A stretch of DNA of 64,000 nt from Thiocystis violascens DSM 198 (GTDB lineage Bacteria; Pseudomonadota; Gammaproteobacteria; Chromatiales; Chromatiaceae), in contig NC_018012.1 of NCBI RefSeq assembly GCF_000227745.2, forward strand, positions 1,831,478 through 1,895,477, written 5' to 3'. Within the stretch, counting starts at the first letter, position 1, and each line of letters starts with the position of its first letter. The position numbers were made by a program, and so were the translations under genes. Shown here in pieces: positions 44,312 to 56,037 of the stretch. The notes below the pieces were generated by a model. That model did no database searches, was not told the origin of the DNA, and saw only the letters and a program-made list of their open reading frames with translations.

Positions 44312-45592
44312 TCAGGTAAACATATCCGCCGTGATGTTGCGGAACCAATCGTGGGCAAACCGCGCCTCGACGGCACGGTAACGCGCGTCTGCATCCATCG
44401 GCGACACGCCTCCAGCCCCCGCAATCTCCTGAATCCGGCCATTGTCCAGCGCATAGACGCCCGCGACCGAAATCCCATGATCCGGCGCGATGAGGCTGTA
44501 GCAGGTGTTGACATAGGAGGGTTCTGGCGGCGCGTTCCCATGAATCGCGGCGACGATGGCGGCGGCGCAGACCTTGCCCTGCGAGTTGGCGGAATAGCCG
44601 GATTTCGGCATGGCGCCGGCGATGCAGGCATCGCCGATGACATGGATGTCCGGGTGCAGGCTCGACGCGAAGGTTTGCTGATCGACCGGACACCAGCCGG
44701 TCGCGTCCGTCAGCCCCGCGCGCTCGGCGATGGCGCCGGCTTTCTGATGCGGGATCAGGCTGATGACATCGCCCCGGTATTCCTCGACCTCCCCCACCAG
44801 GGTGCCGGAGTCGGGATGGATGGCCTCGACGGTTCCGCCCCCCGCCGCCGGCACCCATTCGATCATCTCGCCATAGTGTTGCTTCCAACCCGCCTGAAAT
44901 AGGCCCTGCTTGGAGAAAGCATCCTTGGCGTCGAGGATGAGGATCTTGGAGTTGGGCTTGTGCCGCTTGAAATACTGCGCGACCTGGGCGGCGCGTTCGT
45001 AGGGTCCGGGCGGACAGCGGAAGGGATTGGGCGGCGCGACGATCGCAAAGACGCCGCCATCCTCCATCGCTTCCAGTTGGCGGCGCAGTGTCAGGGTCTG
45101 AGGCCCCGCTTTCCAGGCATGCGGATACCGCTCGGAGACGGCTTCGGACAGACCCTCGATGGCGTCCCAGCGATAGCCGACGCCCGGAGACAGAATCAGC
45201 TTGTCGTAGTTGTAGCGGTTGCCGCTGGCGCCCCGGGCGAAGTGCTGGACGGGATCGATCTCGACGATCTCGTCCTGGACGACGGCGATCCCCTGCCGGG
45301 TCAGTCCGCGATAACCGAAGGTCAGATCCTTGAGGTCGCGCTCGCCGCTCAGGACTTCGTTGCTCATCGGGCAGGAGATGAACACCGGTTCTTTTTCGAC
45401 CAGCGTCACCCGGAGATCCGGGTCCGCCATCCCCAGATACTTGGCGGCGATGGCACCGCCGAAGCCCCCGCCAACCACCAGAATCCGCGCCTTGGGCGTG
45501 GTCGCCGACAGTCGGGAGGACGCCCCCAGCAGCGCGGCGGTCATCGCCAGCGCCGAGGATTTCAGAAAGGCCCTGCGCTGAAGATCGGTCAT
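44312..45592 (-). CDS. fccB: Flavocytochrome c sulfide dehydrogenase, flavin subunit
   Basis: 426 residues from the ATG at 45592, preceded by GGAGTC after the fccA stop. A Tat signal (RRAFLKSSALAMTAALLGAS) sends the folded flavoprotein to the periplasm. The FAD site is ARILVVGGGFGGAIAAKYLG, with the second flavin segment HVIGDACIAGAMPKSGYSAN near the end. The pair of redox Cys expected in FccB appears in RCPPGPYERAAQ and TGWCPVD. FccAB oxidises sulfide to elemental sulfur or polysulfide and reduces cytochrome c in purple sulfur bacteria. It lies 13 bp after fccA in one operon. Confidence 0.93.
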   Translation of the reverse strand: MTDLQRRAFLKSSALAMTAALLGASSRLSATTPKARILVVGGGFGGAIAAKYLGMADPDLRVTLVEKEPVFISCPMSNEVLSGERDLKDLTFGYRGLTRQGIAVVQDEIVEIDPVQHFARGASGNRYNYDKLILSPGVGYRWDAIEGLSEAVSERYPHAWKAGPQTLTLRRQLEAMEDGGVFAIVAPPNPFRCPPGPYERAAQVAQYFKRHKPNSKILILDAKDAFSKQGLFQAGWKQHYGEMIEWVPAAGGGTVEAIHPDSGTLVGEVEEYRGDVISLIPHQKAGAIAERAGLTDATGWCPVDQQTFASSLHPDIHVIGDACIAGAMPKSGYSANSQGKVCAAAIVAAIHGNAPPEPSYVNTCYSLIAPDHGISVAGVYALDNGRIQEIAGAGGVSPMDADARYRAVEARFAHDWFRNITADMFT

Positions 45593-45605
45593 CTGGGCTG
45601 ACTCC

Positions 45606-46187
45606 TTATTTTTCGCTTTCATAGAACCGAGCCAGCGACTCGATTTCGGCGTCGGAGAGCTGCATCACCCGCGCGCCCATTTTCAGGGGGCTACAGCGGC
45701 GGCCGATCTCCCGACAGCCTTCGAGCGCATAACGCAGATAGCCGGACCACTGACCCGCCATGCGGGGCGATTCGTTGTGCTGCCCGCGTCCGCCGTCTTC
45801 GTGACAGCTCTCGCATTGGCGCTCATGGATCTCGCGGCCCGCGTGGATGCGGTCGGCGACCGCGACCTGATCCGTGGAGACCCAGGGTTGCTCGCCGAAA
45901 AAGGCCGCGATCGCCCAGATTTCCTGATCGGAATAGCCCTTCATGATGCGGCCCATGATGGTGGAGGGACGCACGCCGAACTTGTAGTCGCTGAGGACCG
46001 AAAACAGATAGCCGTTGTCCATGCCGCCGATGCTCGGCATCTGCGTTCCGGCGCTGGCGCCGTTGGTTCCGTGACAACCGGCGCAGGTATTGGCGAGCAT
46101 GCTCGGCGAACGCACGCCACCGGCCTGAAGGTTGAGGCTGGTCAGCAGCCCGAGCGCGAACATGGACAACCAGGCGCGATGTCTCAT
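45606..46187 (-). CDS. fccA: Flavocytochrome c sulfide dehydrogenase, dihaem cytochrome subunit
   Basis: 193 residues from the ATG at 46187 (AGGAGA ribosome-binding site); the longer frame upstream is not gene-like. A Sec signal (LSMFALGLLTSLNLQA) is followed by two haem motifs, NTCAGCHGTNGAS and RQCESCHEDGGRG, in two homologous cytochrome c4-like halves, each with its Met ligand region (STIMGRIMKG; SPLKMGARVM). It accepts electrons from FccB. It is the first gene of fccAB and diverges from haoA across a region with two FNR-type boxes. Confidence 0.93.
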   Translation of the reverse strand: MRHRAWLSMFALGLLTSLNLQAGGVRSPSMLANTCAGCHGTNGASAGTQMPSIGGMDNGYLFSVLSDYKFGVRPSTIMGRIMKGYSDQEIWAIAAFFGEQPWVSTDQVAVADRIHAGREIHERQCESCHEDGGRGQHNESPRMAGQWSGYLRYALEGCREIGRRCSPLKMGARVMQLSDAEIESLARFYESEK

Positions 46188-46301
46188 GAGGGTTCTCCTG
46201 TGGTGGGTCGGGCGCCGAGCCGGCCGAGCGCGAGGTTCCGCCGCGGTGCTGGCGCTGTTTCTTGTTTGCCTCGACTCTCTCCGACCGACGCGCTCGCGGC
46301 C

Positions 46302-46315
46302 TTGATTTCGATCAA
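46302..46315. promoter_or_regulatory. FNR box in the fccA-haoA intergenic region (perfect)
   Basis: TTGATTTCGATCAA is a perfect TTGAT-N4-ATCAA palindrome. It is centred about 121 bp before fccA, fitting a -41.5 position with a leader of about 80 bases, and about 257 bp before haoA. Confidence 0.75.
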
Positions 46316-46371
46316 GGGCGCGCGGACGACGTTGAGGAAAGCGCGGACTGATTGGAACTGACTGGCTGGAT

Positions 46372-46385
46372 TTGAGATAGATCAA
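46372..46385. promoter_or_regulatory. FNR-type box in the fccA-haoA intergenic region (one mismatch)
   Basis: TTGAGATAGATCAA differs from the consensus at one base. It is centred about 187 bp before haoA and 191 bp before fccA. Spacing to the first box is 70 bp, close to seven helical turns, so the two sites would face the same side. Confidence 0.55.
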
Positions 46386-46565
46386 GGCCGAACGGCCAAT
46401 CCATGGGCACCTTCACCCAGGTTACAAAAATAAGGTCCGTTGCGCGGGCAGGCTCTCGAATCCGCGCGGCAGGATCGCGGACAGACCAGCCGCGACGCTG
46501 GAACCGATTCGCTCCCGTTCGCATCCGCTGACCGATCACCACAAGCCAAAGAGGAGGAGTGCACC

Positions 46566-48071
46566 ATGAAGCGACAGCCGCAAGGGTCCATCGCGGGCAA
46601 GCTAGTCGAGGTCTTGATTGCCTCGGGTCTCTTAGTCCTGGCGACCGCGGCCAACGCCGCGCGTCCAGGCGGCGAGTTGGGCGTCGACTGGGGCGATCCG
46701 CGCGGTCAGGAATGCGTGGACTGCCACATGATCGAGAGTCCCGGACTTTATCTGGAGTGGAACAGCAGCCAGCACGGTCAGGCCGGCGTGACCTGTCTGG
46801 ATTGTCACCAGGCCAAGGAGGGCGAGATCGACGCCTTCAAGCACGAGGACGCGCTGATCTCCATCGTCGTCACGCCGAAGGACTGCTCGACCTGTCACAA
46901 GACCGAATTCGAGGAGATGGACGGGTCGCACCACGCCAAGGCGGGTCAGATCCTCGCCTCGCTCGACAATCTGCTCGGCGAGGTGGTCGGCGGGCCGGCG
47001 GCGGTCAATGCCGGCTGCAAGCAATGTCACGGTGGTGAGTTGGAATTCATCGCCGAGGGCAAGGACAAGGGCCGTCCCACCCCCGGCACCTGGCCCAACA
47101 CCGGCATCGGCCGCGTCAATCCGGACGGCAGTCTCGGCTCCTGCACTGCCTGTCACGGGCGTCATCGCTTCTCGCGCGCCCAGGCCCGCACGCCCGATAC
47201 CTGCGGCAAGTGCCATGTCGGCCCGGATCACCCGCAGATCGAGATCTACAACGAATCCAAGCACGGCATCATCTACCGCGCCAAGGTCGACGAGATGAAT
47301 CTGGAGTCGGATAAATGGGTCGCCGGCGTGGATTACAGCGCCGCCCCGACCTGCGCGACTTGTCACATGAGCGCCGGCCCGGGCACCGGCAAGACGCATA
47401 ACGTCGGCGAGCGCATCTCCTGGACCCTGCGTCCGCCCATCTCGACCAAGATCAACCTGGTCCGGCTGGAGAACGGCCAGGAGTTCGACGTCCCCGAGGG
47501 TAAAGAACTCCCCAAGGTCGGCGACGCGGCCAAGGACTCCACCGTCGTCGAGGTGCTGACCTGGAAGGACCGCCGCGCCAAGATGGAGGCGGTCTGTTTC
47601 GGCTGTCATTCGACCAGCGTGATCGAGGGGCATTACAAACAGTTCGACGATGTCGTCGATCTCTATAACGAGAAGTTCGCCAAGCCGATCGCCGCCGTCA
47701 TGGACGAGCTGAAAACGGCCGGCTACATCACGCCCGCACCCTTCGACGAGAAGATCGAATGGGTCTGGTGGGAGATTTGGCACCACGAGGGACGCCGCGC
47801 CCGTCACGGCGCCTCCATGAACGGCCCGGATTACACCTGGTGGCACGGCATCTACGATGTCAGCAAGAACACCTACTTCGAGTGGATCCCCGAGCTGAAG
47901 GAACTCGTGCACAAGAAGGACGGCAACGAGGTGTTCGCCGACGCCATGCTGAAGAAATATTTCGCCCCGAACGAAGGGCATGACTGGTACTTCAACGGCA
48001 TGAGCACGGAACAGCTCGACAACGTGCGCAAGGGCTTTGAGGCGCGGTATGGGGCGGGGTCGATGAAATGA
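46566..48071 (+). CDS. haoA: Octahaem hydroxylamine oxidoreductase-like cytochrome
   Basis: 501 residues from the ATG at 46566, with GAGGAGG just upstream. A Sec signal (VLIASGLLVLATAANA) is followed by eight haem-binding motifs in the HAO arrangement: CVDCH, CLDCH, CSTCH, CKQCH, CTACH, CGKCH, CATCH and CFGCH. The C-terminal helical region contains HGASMNGPDYTWWHG, typical of the HAO family. HAO-type proteins oxidise hydroxylamine or, in versions lacking the crosslinking Tyr, reduce nitrite or hydroxylamine. Which applies here cannot be settled by eye. There is no haoB; a TPR gene follows. Upstream FNR boxes favour a role in anaerobic nitrogen-oxide detoxification or respiration. Confidence 0.9.
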   Translation: MKRQPQGSIAGKLVEVLIASGLLVLATAANAARPGGELGVDWGDPRGQECVDCHMIESPGLYLEWNSSQHGQAGVTCLDCHQAKEGEIDAFKHEDALISIVVTPKDCSTCHKTEFEEMDGSHHAKAGQILASLDNLLGEVVGGPAAVNAGCKQCHGGELEFIAEGKDKGRPTPGTWPNTGIGRVNPDGSLGSCTACHGRHRFSRAQARTPDTCGKCHVGPDHPQIEIYNESKHGIIYRAKVDEMNLESDKWVAGVDYSAAPTCATCHMSAGPGTGKTHNVGERISWTLRPPISTKINLVRLENGQEFDVPEGKELPKVGDAAKDSTVVEVLTWKDRRAKMEAVCFGCHSTSVIEGHYKQFDDVVDLYNEKFAKPIAAVMDELKTAGYITPAPFDEKIEWVWWEIWHHEGRRARHGASMNGPDYTWWHGIYDVSKNTYFEWIPELKELVHKKDGNEVFADAMLKKYFAPNEGHDWYFNGMSTEQLDNVRKGFEARYGAGSMK

Positions 48072-48078
48072 GCCCAGG

Positions 48079-48099
48079 GGGCGAGTTGATCTCGCCCCT
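48079..48099 (+). terminator. Stem-loop after haoA
   Basis: GGGGCGAG-TTGAT-CTCGCCCC is a perfect eight-base stem eight bases after the haoA stop. It is followed by TCCCTGAG rather than a T-run, so termination is plausible but not certain. Confidence 0.55.
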
Positions 48100-48131
48100 C
48101 CCTGAGCGCGGCACCTTTCCCTGCATCGCCC

Positions 48132-48265
48132 CACTGCCATTAAGTTAAGCCGTTCGTGGTGAGCTTGTCGAACCATGAACGGCTTTACACTCAGAGGCTT
48201 AGGATTTCCCGCCCACCCTTCGACAAGCTCAGGGCAAACGGAAAATCCTTAACTTAATGGCAGTG
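48132..48265. mobile_element. 134-bp MITE with 18-bp terminal inverted repeats and 11-bp target duplication
   Basis: The ends CACTGCCATTAAGTTAAG (48132-48149) and CTTAACTTAATGGCAGTG (48248-48265) are perfect inverted repeats. CTGCATCGCCC occurs directly on both sides (48121-48131 and 48266-48276) as a target-site duplication. Inside are two imperfect hairpins, each containing a GAGCTTGTCGA or TCGACAAGCTC core. There is no coding capacity. The 11-bp duplication resembles that of IS4-family transposases, which may move it in trans. It separates haoA from its downstream TPR gene. Confidence 0.85.
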
Positions 48266-48304
48266 CTGCATCGCCCCCGAACAAACCCCACCCGAGGAAT
48301 CATC

Positions 48305-48751
48305 ATGCGTTTCCTATCTTCAACGCTCATCGTGCTCTTGGTTCTATCCCAGACGGTCGCCGCCGCCGACATCGGTGAGTTGATCCGGCAGGGCGAAACC
48401 AAGCTCCAGGCGGGCGAGATCGACGCGGCGGCGCGCGTGTTCGAGCAGGCCGTCGCCCAGGATGCGCGATCACCGCTCGCTCACACCCGGCTCGGCGGCG
48501 CGCTGCTGCTGAAGCAGGAGCAGACCGCCGCCATCGGCCAGTTCCGCGAGGCGATCATGCTCGATTCGCGCAATGCCCAAACCTTCATCGGCATGGCCGT
48601 CGCCGAAATTCATCTCGGGCGGTATGCTCTGGCCCGCGCCGCACTGGTCGAAGCCAAGGGTATTGACCCGGCCAAGGGTCAGGAGATCGACCGCCTTGTC
48701 GTCTGGCTCGATGGACGCGAGAGTTCATCCGGCGGCACCTCGACGCACTGA
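48305..48751 (+). CDS. Periplasmic TPR-repeat protein downstream of haoA
   Basis: 148 residues from the ATG at 48305; the extra upstream codons would start inside the MITE. A Sec signal (LSSTLIVLLVLSQTVAAA) is followed by about three TPR motifs: ELIRQGETKLQAGEIDAAAR, SPLAHTRLGGALLLKQEQTA and AQTFIGMAVAEIHLGRYALA. It would act as a protein-binding scaffold in the periplasm, perhaps for the octahaem cytochrome encoded just before. The MITE insertion may now supply or disturb its 5' region. Confidence 0.75.
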   Translation: MRFLSSTLIVLLVLSQTVAAADIGELIRQGETKLQAGEIDAAARVFEQAVAQDARSPLAHTRLGGALLLKQEQTAAIGQFREAIMLDSRNAQTFIGMAVAEIHLGRYALARAALVEAKGIDPAKGQEIDRLVVWLDGRESSSGGTSTH

Positions 48752-48791
48752 GGCTGGGTCGTTCGAGAAGCCGCCACGCACGCCAGCCGTT

Positions 48792-48948
48792 CTCATTTTG
48801 GCGTTATCCGCCATCGTAGGAGCCCGCTTGCGGGCGATATGACTTGCCAAAAGCCTTTGGGTCCGCCAACCCACTCGCCGGCAAGCAAACCTAATAAGCC
48901 CGCTGGCCCACAAGTCGCCCGCAAGCGGGCTCCTACGTCAAAATGAGA
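48792..48948. repeat. Inverted-repeat element of the GTAGGAGCCCGCTTGCGGGC family, copy 1
   Basis: CGTAGGAGCCCGCTTGCGGG (from 48815) is mirrored by CCCGCAAGCGGGCTCCTACG (to 48937), each arm itself a small palindrome. Outer matches CTCATTTTG (about 48792) and CAAAATGAG (about 48940) extend the inverted repeat. A second copy lies at 61434-61521. It is a REP/BIME-like intergenic element. Confidence 0.8.
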
Positions 48949-48983
48949 TTTGGTTGGGCGCATGCCATGCGTTGCTAAAGCAG

Positions 48984-49013
48984 AAAGCCCCGGTCAATCC
49001 GAGGCTTTTGGTG
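48984..49013 (-). terminator. Probable katG terminator
   Basis: On the minus strand, AAAAGCCTCGG-ATTG-ACCGGGGCTTT forms a stem with few mismatches, followed by a T-containing tail. It lies about 55 bp after the katG stop. Confidence 0.6.
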
Positions 49014-49066
49014 TTTTCTCGACGTCCTCTCGGCGCCGGCGAGCGCCGTGAGGACGTCTCCAAGAC

Positions 49067-51560
<2,494 letters not shown>

Positions 51561-53213
51561 TCACGCCCGCCGCGCGGCTGAGAAGAACAACAGTGCGCCA
51601 GCCAGATAACAGATGACGACCAGTATCGCGCCCAGGGACTCCTGGAGCCAATGACCGGGGCCGAGCAGTAACATCAGCGTGCCGCAGACGATGAGGGTCG
51701 CCCCGCCAAGCGCCCGGATTGAATTGGCCGCGCCAAGCGATTGCGCCTCCCGCGAACCATGATTGCTTCCCGGCAGCAACGCATCCATCCGCATACGCTT
51801 GTCATACGCCATCAGCATACGATACGCGATCAGAGGCAATTCGGGCGCCTGATCGGCCACCGAATACAGGTTGCGTTTCGTGCGGTCGAACAGACCCTTG
51901 AAACCAATCTGATCCTTCATCCAGCGTTCCATGTAGGGCTTCGCGGTCGTCCAGAGATCCAGTTCCGGATAGAGCTGCCGCCCCAGCCCCTCGATATTGA
52001 GCAGCGTCTTCTCCAGCAGCACCAACTGCGGCTGAATCTCCATGTTGAAGCGCCGCGCGGTCTGAAACAGACGCACCAGAAAGTGCCCGAAGGAGATCTC
52101 GGCCAATGGCTTTTCGAAGATGGGCTCGCTGACGGTGCGGATCGCACTCTCGAACTCATCCACGCGCGTGCCGTGCGGCACCCAGCCGGATTCGACATGC
52201 AACTCGGCGACCCGCCGATAGTCGCGCTCGAAGAAAGCGAGCAGGTTTTCGGCCAGATAGCGCTGATCCTCGGTGGTCAGGGTGCCGACGATCCCGAAGT
52301 CGATCGAGATATAGCGCCCGGAGGGTTCGACGAAGATATTGCCGGGATGCATGTCGGCATGAAAGAAGTTATCCCGGAAGACCTGGGTGAAAAAGATCTC
52401 CACGCCGCGTTCGCCGAGTTGCTTCATGCTCACGCCCTGGGCCTTGAGCGTGACGACATCGCTGACCGGAGTGCCGTAGATGCGCTCCATCACCATGACG
52501 TTGGATCGGGTCCAGTCCCAGTAGACCTCGGGGATATAGAGCATCTCGCTGTTGATCCAGTTGCGCCGGATCTGCGAGGCGTTGGCGGCCTCGCGCTGAA
52601 GGTCGAGTTCGTCGTAGATGGTCTTTTCGTATTCGCGCACCACCTCGATCGGACGCAGTCGCCGGCCTTCCTTCCAGTAGCGTTCGGCGAGTTCGGCGAC
52701 GGTGTACATCAGCCCGAGATCCTGACCGATGGTGCGCTCGATGCCAGGTCGCAACACCTTGACCACCACCTCGGTCCCGTCCTTCAGGCGTCCGGTGTGA
52801 ACCTGGGCGATCGAGGCGGAGGCCAACGGGATGGGGTCGAATTCATCCAGCACCGCGTCGACCGAGCAGCCCCATGCCTTTTCGATCAGCGCGCGGGCTT
52901 CGGCACCCCCAAACGGCGGTACCCGGTCCTGGAGTTTGGCGAGTTCGACCGCCAGATCGTCCGGCAGCAGGTCGCGCCGGGTGGAGAGGATCTGTCCGAA
53001 CTTGACGAAAATCGGCCCCAGATCCTCGAGCGCGCGGCGCACCCGCACCGGGTAGGCCGGCAGATCGCGCTTGACCCAGTGCCAGGGCAGAAGAACCATA
53101 ATCCAGCGCAGCGGCCGGAACAGGTGCGTGGCGAGGATGACCTCATCGAGACCGTGGCGAAGCAGAACCCAATTGATCCGAAAAAGACGCAGAGCCTGAC
53201 GGGGTCCGATCAT
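51561..53213 (-). CDS. ubiB: Ubiquinone biosynthesis ATPase/kinase-like protein UbiB
   Basis: 550 residues from the ATG at 53213, overlapping the ubiJ stop as ATGA; the long upstream frame is an artefact. The ADCK/UbiB motifs are evident: [20 protein letters not shown] (the KxGQ motif), [17 protein letters not shown] (the Ala-rich loop), VVVKVLRPG, and [14 protein letters not shown] with ISIDFGIVG. Two helices at the C-terminus anchor it to the inner membrane. It is required for ubiquinone synthesis, probably by helping extract precursors from the membrane. Confidence 0.95.
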   Translation of the reverse strand: MIGPRQALRLFRINWVLLRHGLDEVILATHLFRPLRWIMVLLPWHWVKRDLPAYPVRVRRALEDLGPIFVKFGQILSTRRDLLPDDLAVELAKLQDRVPPFGGAEARALIEKAWGCSVDAVLDEFDPIPLASASIAQVHTGRLKDGTEVVVKVLRPGIERTIGQDLGLMYTVAELAERYWKEGRRLRPIEVVREYEKTIYDELDLQREAANASQIRRNWINSEMLYIPEVYWDWTRSNVMVMERIYGTPVSDVVTLKAQGVSMKQLGERGVEIFFTQVFRDNFFHADMHPGNIFVEPSGRYISIDFGIVGTLTTEDQRYLAENLLAFFERDYRRVAELHVESGWVPHGTRVDEFESAIRTVSEPIFEKPLAEISFGHFLVRLFQTARRFNMEIQPQLVLLEKTLLNIEGLGRQLYPELDLWTTAKPYMERWMKDQIGFKGLFDRTKRNLYSVADQAPELPLIAYRMLMAYDKRMRMDALLPGSNHGSREAQSLGAANSIRALGGATLIVCGTLMLLLGPGHWLQESLGAILVVICYLAGALLFFSAARRA

Positions 53214-53851
53214 TGCTGGACGCCGGATTCCGTCGCGCGCCGAACCAGGCGGTCGATCTGGGCGGCGACCCGCTCGACATCGTCGCGCAGGGTATCGACC
53301 TGGGTCAGAAAGGCGTCGACCTCGTAGCGGGTCGGAACCAAACGGCGCTCTTCCTGAAGATAGTCCTTCAAATCGTCCGTCAGCGACTCGGAGGTCCGCC
53401 GTCCCCATTGTTCGGCGGCCTTGAACTGGCTGCCGACCCGATGCGCAAAGGGATCGCCGATCACACGCGCCAGTTGCTCCTCCCAATCGACTTCCAGATG
53501 GGCGAGCGCGGCATTGAACGCCTGTGCCAGCGCGGTATCGCCGGTGATTTCCACCTCGCCCGAGATCAGCTGAGTCTCCTTGCGCTCGGCCATGCCCATG
53601 CGCGCGAGACCAAGCGGCGTGCCGCGGATCAGACAGTCCGGCGGTGCGTCGTAGGCGCCGAAGATTTGCAATCCATGCGCGTTCGGAATGATCGTCACGC
53701 GCGTGCCGAACCCCTTGATCTCGATCGCGACGATGCGGCCCGACAGCGCCGCGAAGCCGTCCGCCCCCTCGGGATCGAGTGCGATGTAGCGATTGACCGC
53801 CTGTTCCATCACGGCCAGCAGCGCGTCCGGGATCTGGATGCCCTCGGTCAC
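53210..53851 (-). CDS. ubiJ: Ubiquinone biosynthesis accessory factor UbiJ (SCP2 domain)
   Basis: 213 residues. The N-terminal SCP2-like lipid-binding domain (about 15-115) has [20 protein letters not shown] and [16 protein letters not shown]. The C-terminal part is charged and helical with a coiled-coil character ([20 protein letters not shown]). UbiJ binds hydrophobic ubiquinone precursors and is part of the soluble Ubi complex. It overlaps both ubiE and ubiB by four bases, the standard gammaproteobacterial order ubiE-ubiJ-ubiB. Confidence 0.9.
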   Translation of the reverse strand: MTEGIQIPDALLAVMEQAVNRYIALDPEGADGFAALSGRIVAIEIKGFGTRVTIIPNAHGLQIFGAYDAPPDCLIRGTPLGLARMGMAERKETQLISGEVEITGDTALAQAFNAALAHLEVDWEEQLARVIGDPFAHRVGSQFKAAEQWGRRTSESLTDDLKDYLQEERRLVPTRYEVDAFLTQVDTLRDDVERVAAQIDRLVRRATESGVQQ

Positions 53852-54597
53852 AGCTTGTACCCCCGATGGATCGCGACGATGCCGCCGCTGTGATTGAAGT
53901 ATTCGCAGCGCTCGAAACCGGCCGTCTCCATCATGGAGCGCAGAGTCTCCTGATCGGGATGCATACGGATGGATTCGGCCAGATAGCGGTAACTGCCGGG
54001 GTCATTGACCACCAGACGGCCCAGGGTCGGCAGCACGGAGAAGGAGTAGAGATCGTAGACCTTGCCGAGCGACTTACTGACCGGATGCGAGAATTCCAGG
54101 ATCAGCCCCCGCCCGCCTGGCCGCAGCACCCGATACATCTCGTCGAGCGCCGCCTGTTTGTCGGTGACGTTGCGCAAACCAAAACCGATGGTGACACAGT
54201 CAAACCGGTCATCGCCAAAGGGAATCTTTTCCGCGTTGATCAGGGTGTAATGCAGATTGCCGACCCGGCCGCGGTCGAGCATGCGACTGCGGCCCTCGGT
54301 GAGCATGGCCGCGTTGATATCCGACATCACCACGCAACCCTCGGGGCCGACGATGCCGGCGAAACGATCGGCCAGATCGCCGGTGCCCGAGGCCAGATCG
54401 AGCACCCGCTGTCCCCGGCGCACGCCAGCCAGCTCGATGGCGTGGCGCTTCCAGAGGCGATGGATGCCGAGCGACATCAGATCGTTCATCAGGTCATAGC
54501 GGGAGGCGACCGAGTCGAACACCTCGCGCACCCGCGCGGCCTTTTCTGCGACCGGCACCTGCTGGTAGCCGAAGTGGGTGGTTTTATCGTTGGACAT
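53848..54597 (-). CDS. ubiE: Ubiquinone/menaquinone C-methyltransferase UbiE
   Basis: 249 residues. The SAM-binding motif I is [18 protein letters not shown], and the family signatures [18 protein letters not shown] and [14 protein letters not shown] are present. UbiE methylates the quinone ring in both ubiquinone and menaquinone synthesis. It ends KLW-type ([18 protein letters not shown]), the usual terminus. It begins the ubiE-ubiJ-ubiB operon; the 235 bp upstream has no gene and carries its promoter. Confidence 0.97.
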   Translation of the reverse strand: MSNDKTTHFGYQQVPVAEKAARVREVFDSVASRYDLMNDLMSLGIHRLWKRHAIELAGVRRGQRVLDLASGTGDLADRFAGIVGPEGCVVMSDINAAMLTEGRSRMLDRGRVGNLHYTLINAEKIPFGDDRFDCVTIGFGLRNVTDKQAALDEMYRVLRPGGRGLILEFSHPVSKSLGKVYDLYSFSVLPTLGRLVVNDPGSYRYLAESIRMHPDQETLRSMMETAGFERCEYFNHSGGIVAIHRGYKL

Positions 54598-54832
54598 AGG
54601 GTGTCCCTGATCTCGAAGTGGACGAATGGGCGAACAGACTCGCCCGACACGATGGCGGGTAGTTTACACCAAACCCCAAGGAGATCCGCGGATACGGTGA
54701 GGGGCCAGGGCGCGGACATGGTTTGGCAGTTAGTTAAAAGAACTAGAACATGGCGTGGTATTTGCCTTACTTCAGTAAGCGAGTTTTTGACCACATACCT
54801 TTTGGCCGCGCCACATTCAGGAAAACCAAAAA

Positions 54833-55615
54833 ATGAAACCGATCAGAACGCTCTTGATTGCATCCATCGGACTTGCAGTCGCCTGGAATGCGCTGGAGGT
54901 TCAGGCCGGCCTGATCGCTGCCACGATTAAGGTTGACTGGAATTACACGCAAGACATAAAAACAGAGGGGCCAACGACAAATGCGGGAGACGATTTCTCA
55001 CCCTTAACAACCGAATTCGATTTGGACGTCACCGCGCAGGAATTGGGTCTGATCAGTTACGACACCTATGGCTATTGCGTCGATTACTACCAGCACGTCT
55101 ACGAAACAACCTACGCCTACGAATTAGCCGATCTGAGCGCAATGGGCGACTCTTATTTTAAGATCGCTTGGCTGATCGATACTTATGCTCCAAAAACCAG
55201 CGGCTCCAACTCCACCAAGGACACTAAGGACAAAAAACATCAGGCAGCGGCCTTGCAGGGGCTGATCTGGGAAATTTTAGGAGGAAGTGCGTTCAAGGTC
55301 ACGAGTACCGGGAAGATCGGAGATTATTACTCAACATATTTAGCTGCTTACAGCAAAATCGCGTTAACTTCCGACATGAAAAACGCGCTGACTGGTCGCT
55401 ACATGGTGGCTCAAAATGACAAGATTCAAGATCTCATCGTGCACATTCCCAACCCATCGGTCTACAACATGTCGATGTCTTCGACCACCGTTCCGGAACC
55501 ATCCGCTCTGCTGCTGTTCGGCACCGGTCTTGTCGGTCTCGTCGGTGCGCGCCTGAGAAAAGGAAACGGATTGCGACTCAGCGGAGCGAGAAAACCGCCA
55601 AGCGGCGCGGCTTGA
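54833..55615 (+). CDS. PEP-CTERM sorting-domain protein
   Basis: 260 residues with an N-terminal Sec signal (TLLIASIGLAVAWNALEVQA) and a C-terminal PEP-CTERM tripartite signal: VPEPSALLLFGTGLVGLVGA followed by the basic RLRK. The middle is rich in Tyr, Thr and Ser with few motifs (YGYCVDYYQHVYETTYAYEL). Such proteins are processed by an exosortase and exported, often into exopolysaccharide; no exosortase gene is in this window. Its base composition is more AT-rich than its neighbours, and it interrupts the ubiE-DUF971-hslU neighbourhood, both signs of later insertion. Confidence 0.88.
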   Translation: MKPIRTLLIASIGLAVAWNALEVQAGLIAATIKVDWNYTQDIKTEGPTTNAGDDFSPLTTEFDLDVTAQELGLISYDTYGYCVDYYQHVYETTYAYELADLSAMGDSYFKIAWLIDTYAPKTSGSNSTKDTKDKKHQAAALQGLIWEILGGSAFKVTSTGKIGDYYSTYLAAYSKIALTSDMKNALTGRYMVAQNDKIQDLIVHIPNPSVYNMSMSSTTVPEPSALLLFGTGLVGLVGARLRKGNGLRLSGARKPPSGAA

Positions 55616-55674
55616 CTGACATTTCATGACAATCGGCAAAACCGTGACAGCGCCCGGCGGACAATCACCTGGTT

Positions 55675-56037
55675 TCAGGACGGCTTGTTCTTGCGCGCCT
55701 GTCCGGCCTTCTCCAACTCGTCCAGATACTCGCGCCAGAGTTGTTCCTGCTCGGTCCCGAGCCGATAGAGGTAATCCCAGGAATAGATGCCGGTGTTGTG
55801 CTCGTCGTCGAAATGCAGACAGACCGCGTAGTTGCCGACGGGCTCGATCCGGTCGATGCCGACCTCTTCCTTGCCGAGTTGCAGGACACGTTGGCCTGGG
55901 CCATGGCCCTGGACCTCCGCCGAAGGCGAGTAGACGCGCAGATATTCGCAGGGCAGCGCGAAACGGGCGCCGTCCTCGTAGGCGATTTCCAACACGCGGG
56001 ATTGACGATGCAGGTTCAGTTCGGTGGGTGTGGGCAT
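55675..56037 (-). CDS. DUF971 / gamma-butyrobetaine hydroxylase-like N-terminal domain protein
   Basis: 120 residues. LHRQSRVLEIAYEDGARFAL followed by PCEYLRVYSPSAEVQGHG, then GNYAVCLHFDDEHNTGIYSW and a final DYLYRLG match the DUF971 family. A role in Fe-S or metal handling has been suggested for the family but is unsettled. It is regularly found next to hslVU in gammaproteobacteria, as here. It starts about 50 bp after the hslU stop on the same strand. Confidence 0.9.
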   Translation of the reverse strand: MPTPTELNLHRQSRVLEIAYEDGARFALPCEYLRVYSPSAEVQGHGPGQRVLQLGKEEVGIDRIEPVGNYAVCLHFDDEHNTGIYSWDYLYRLGTEQEQLWREYLDELEKAGQARKNKPS

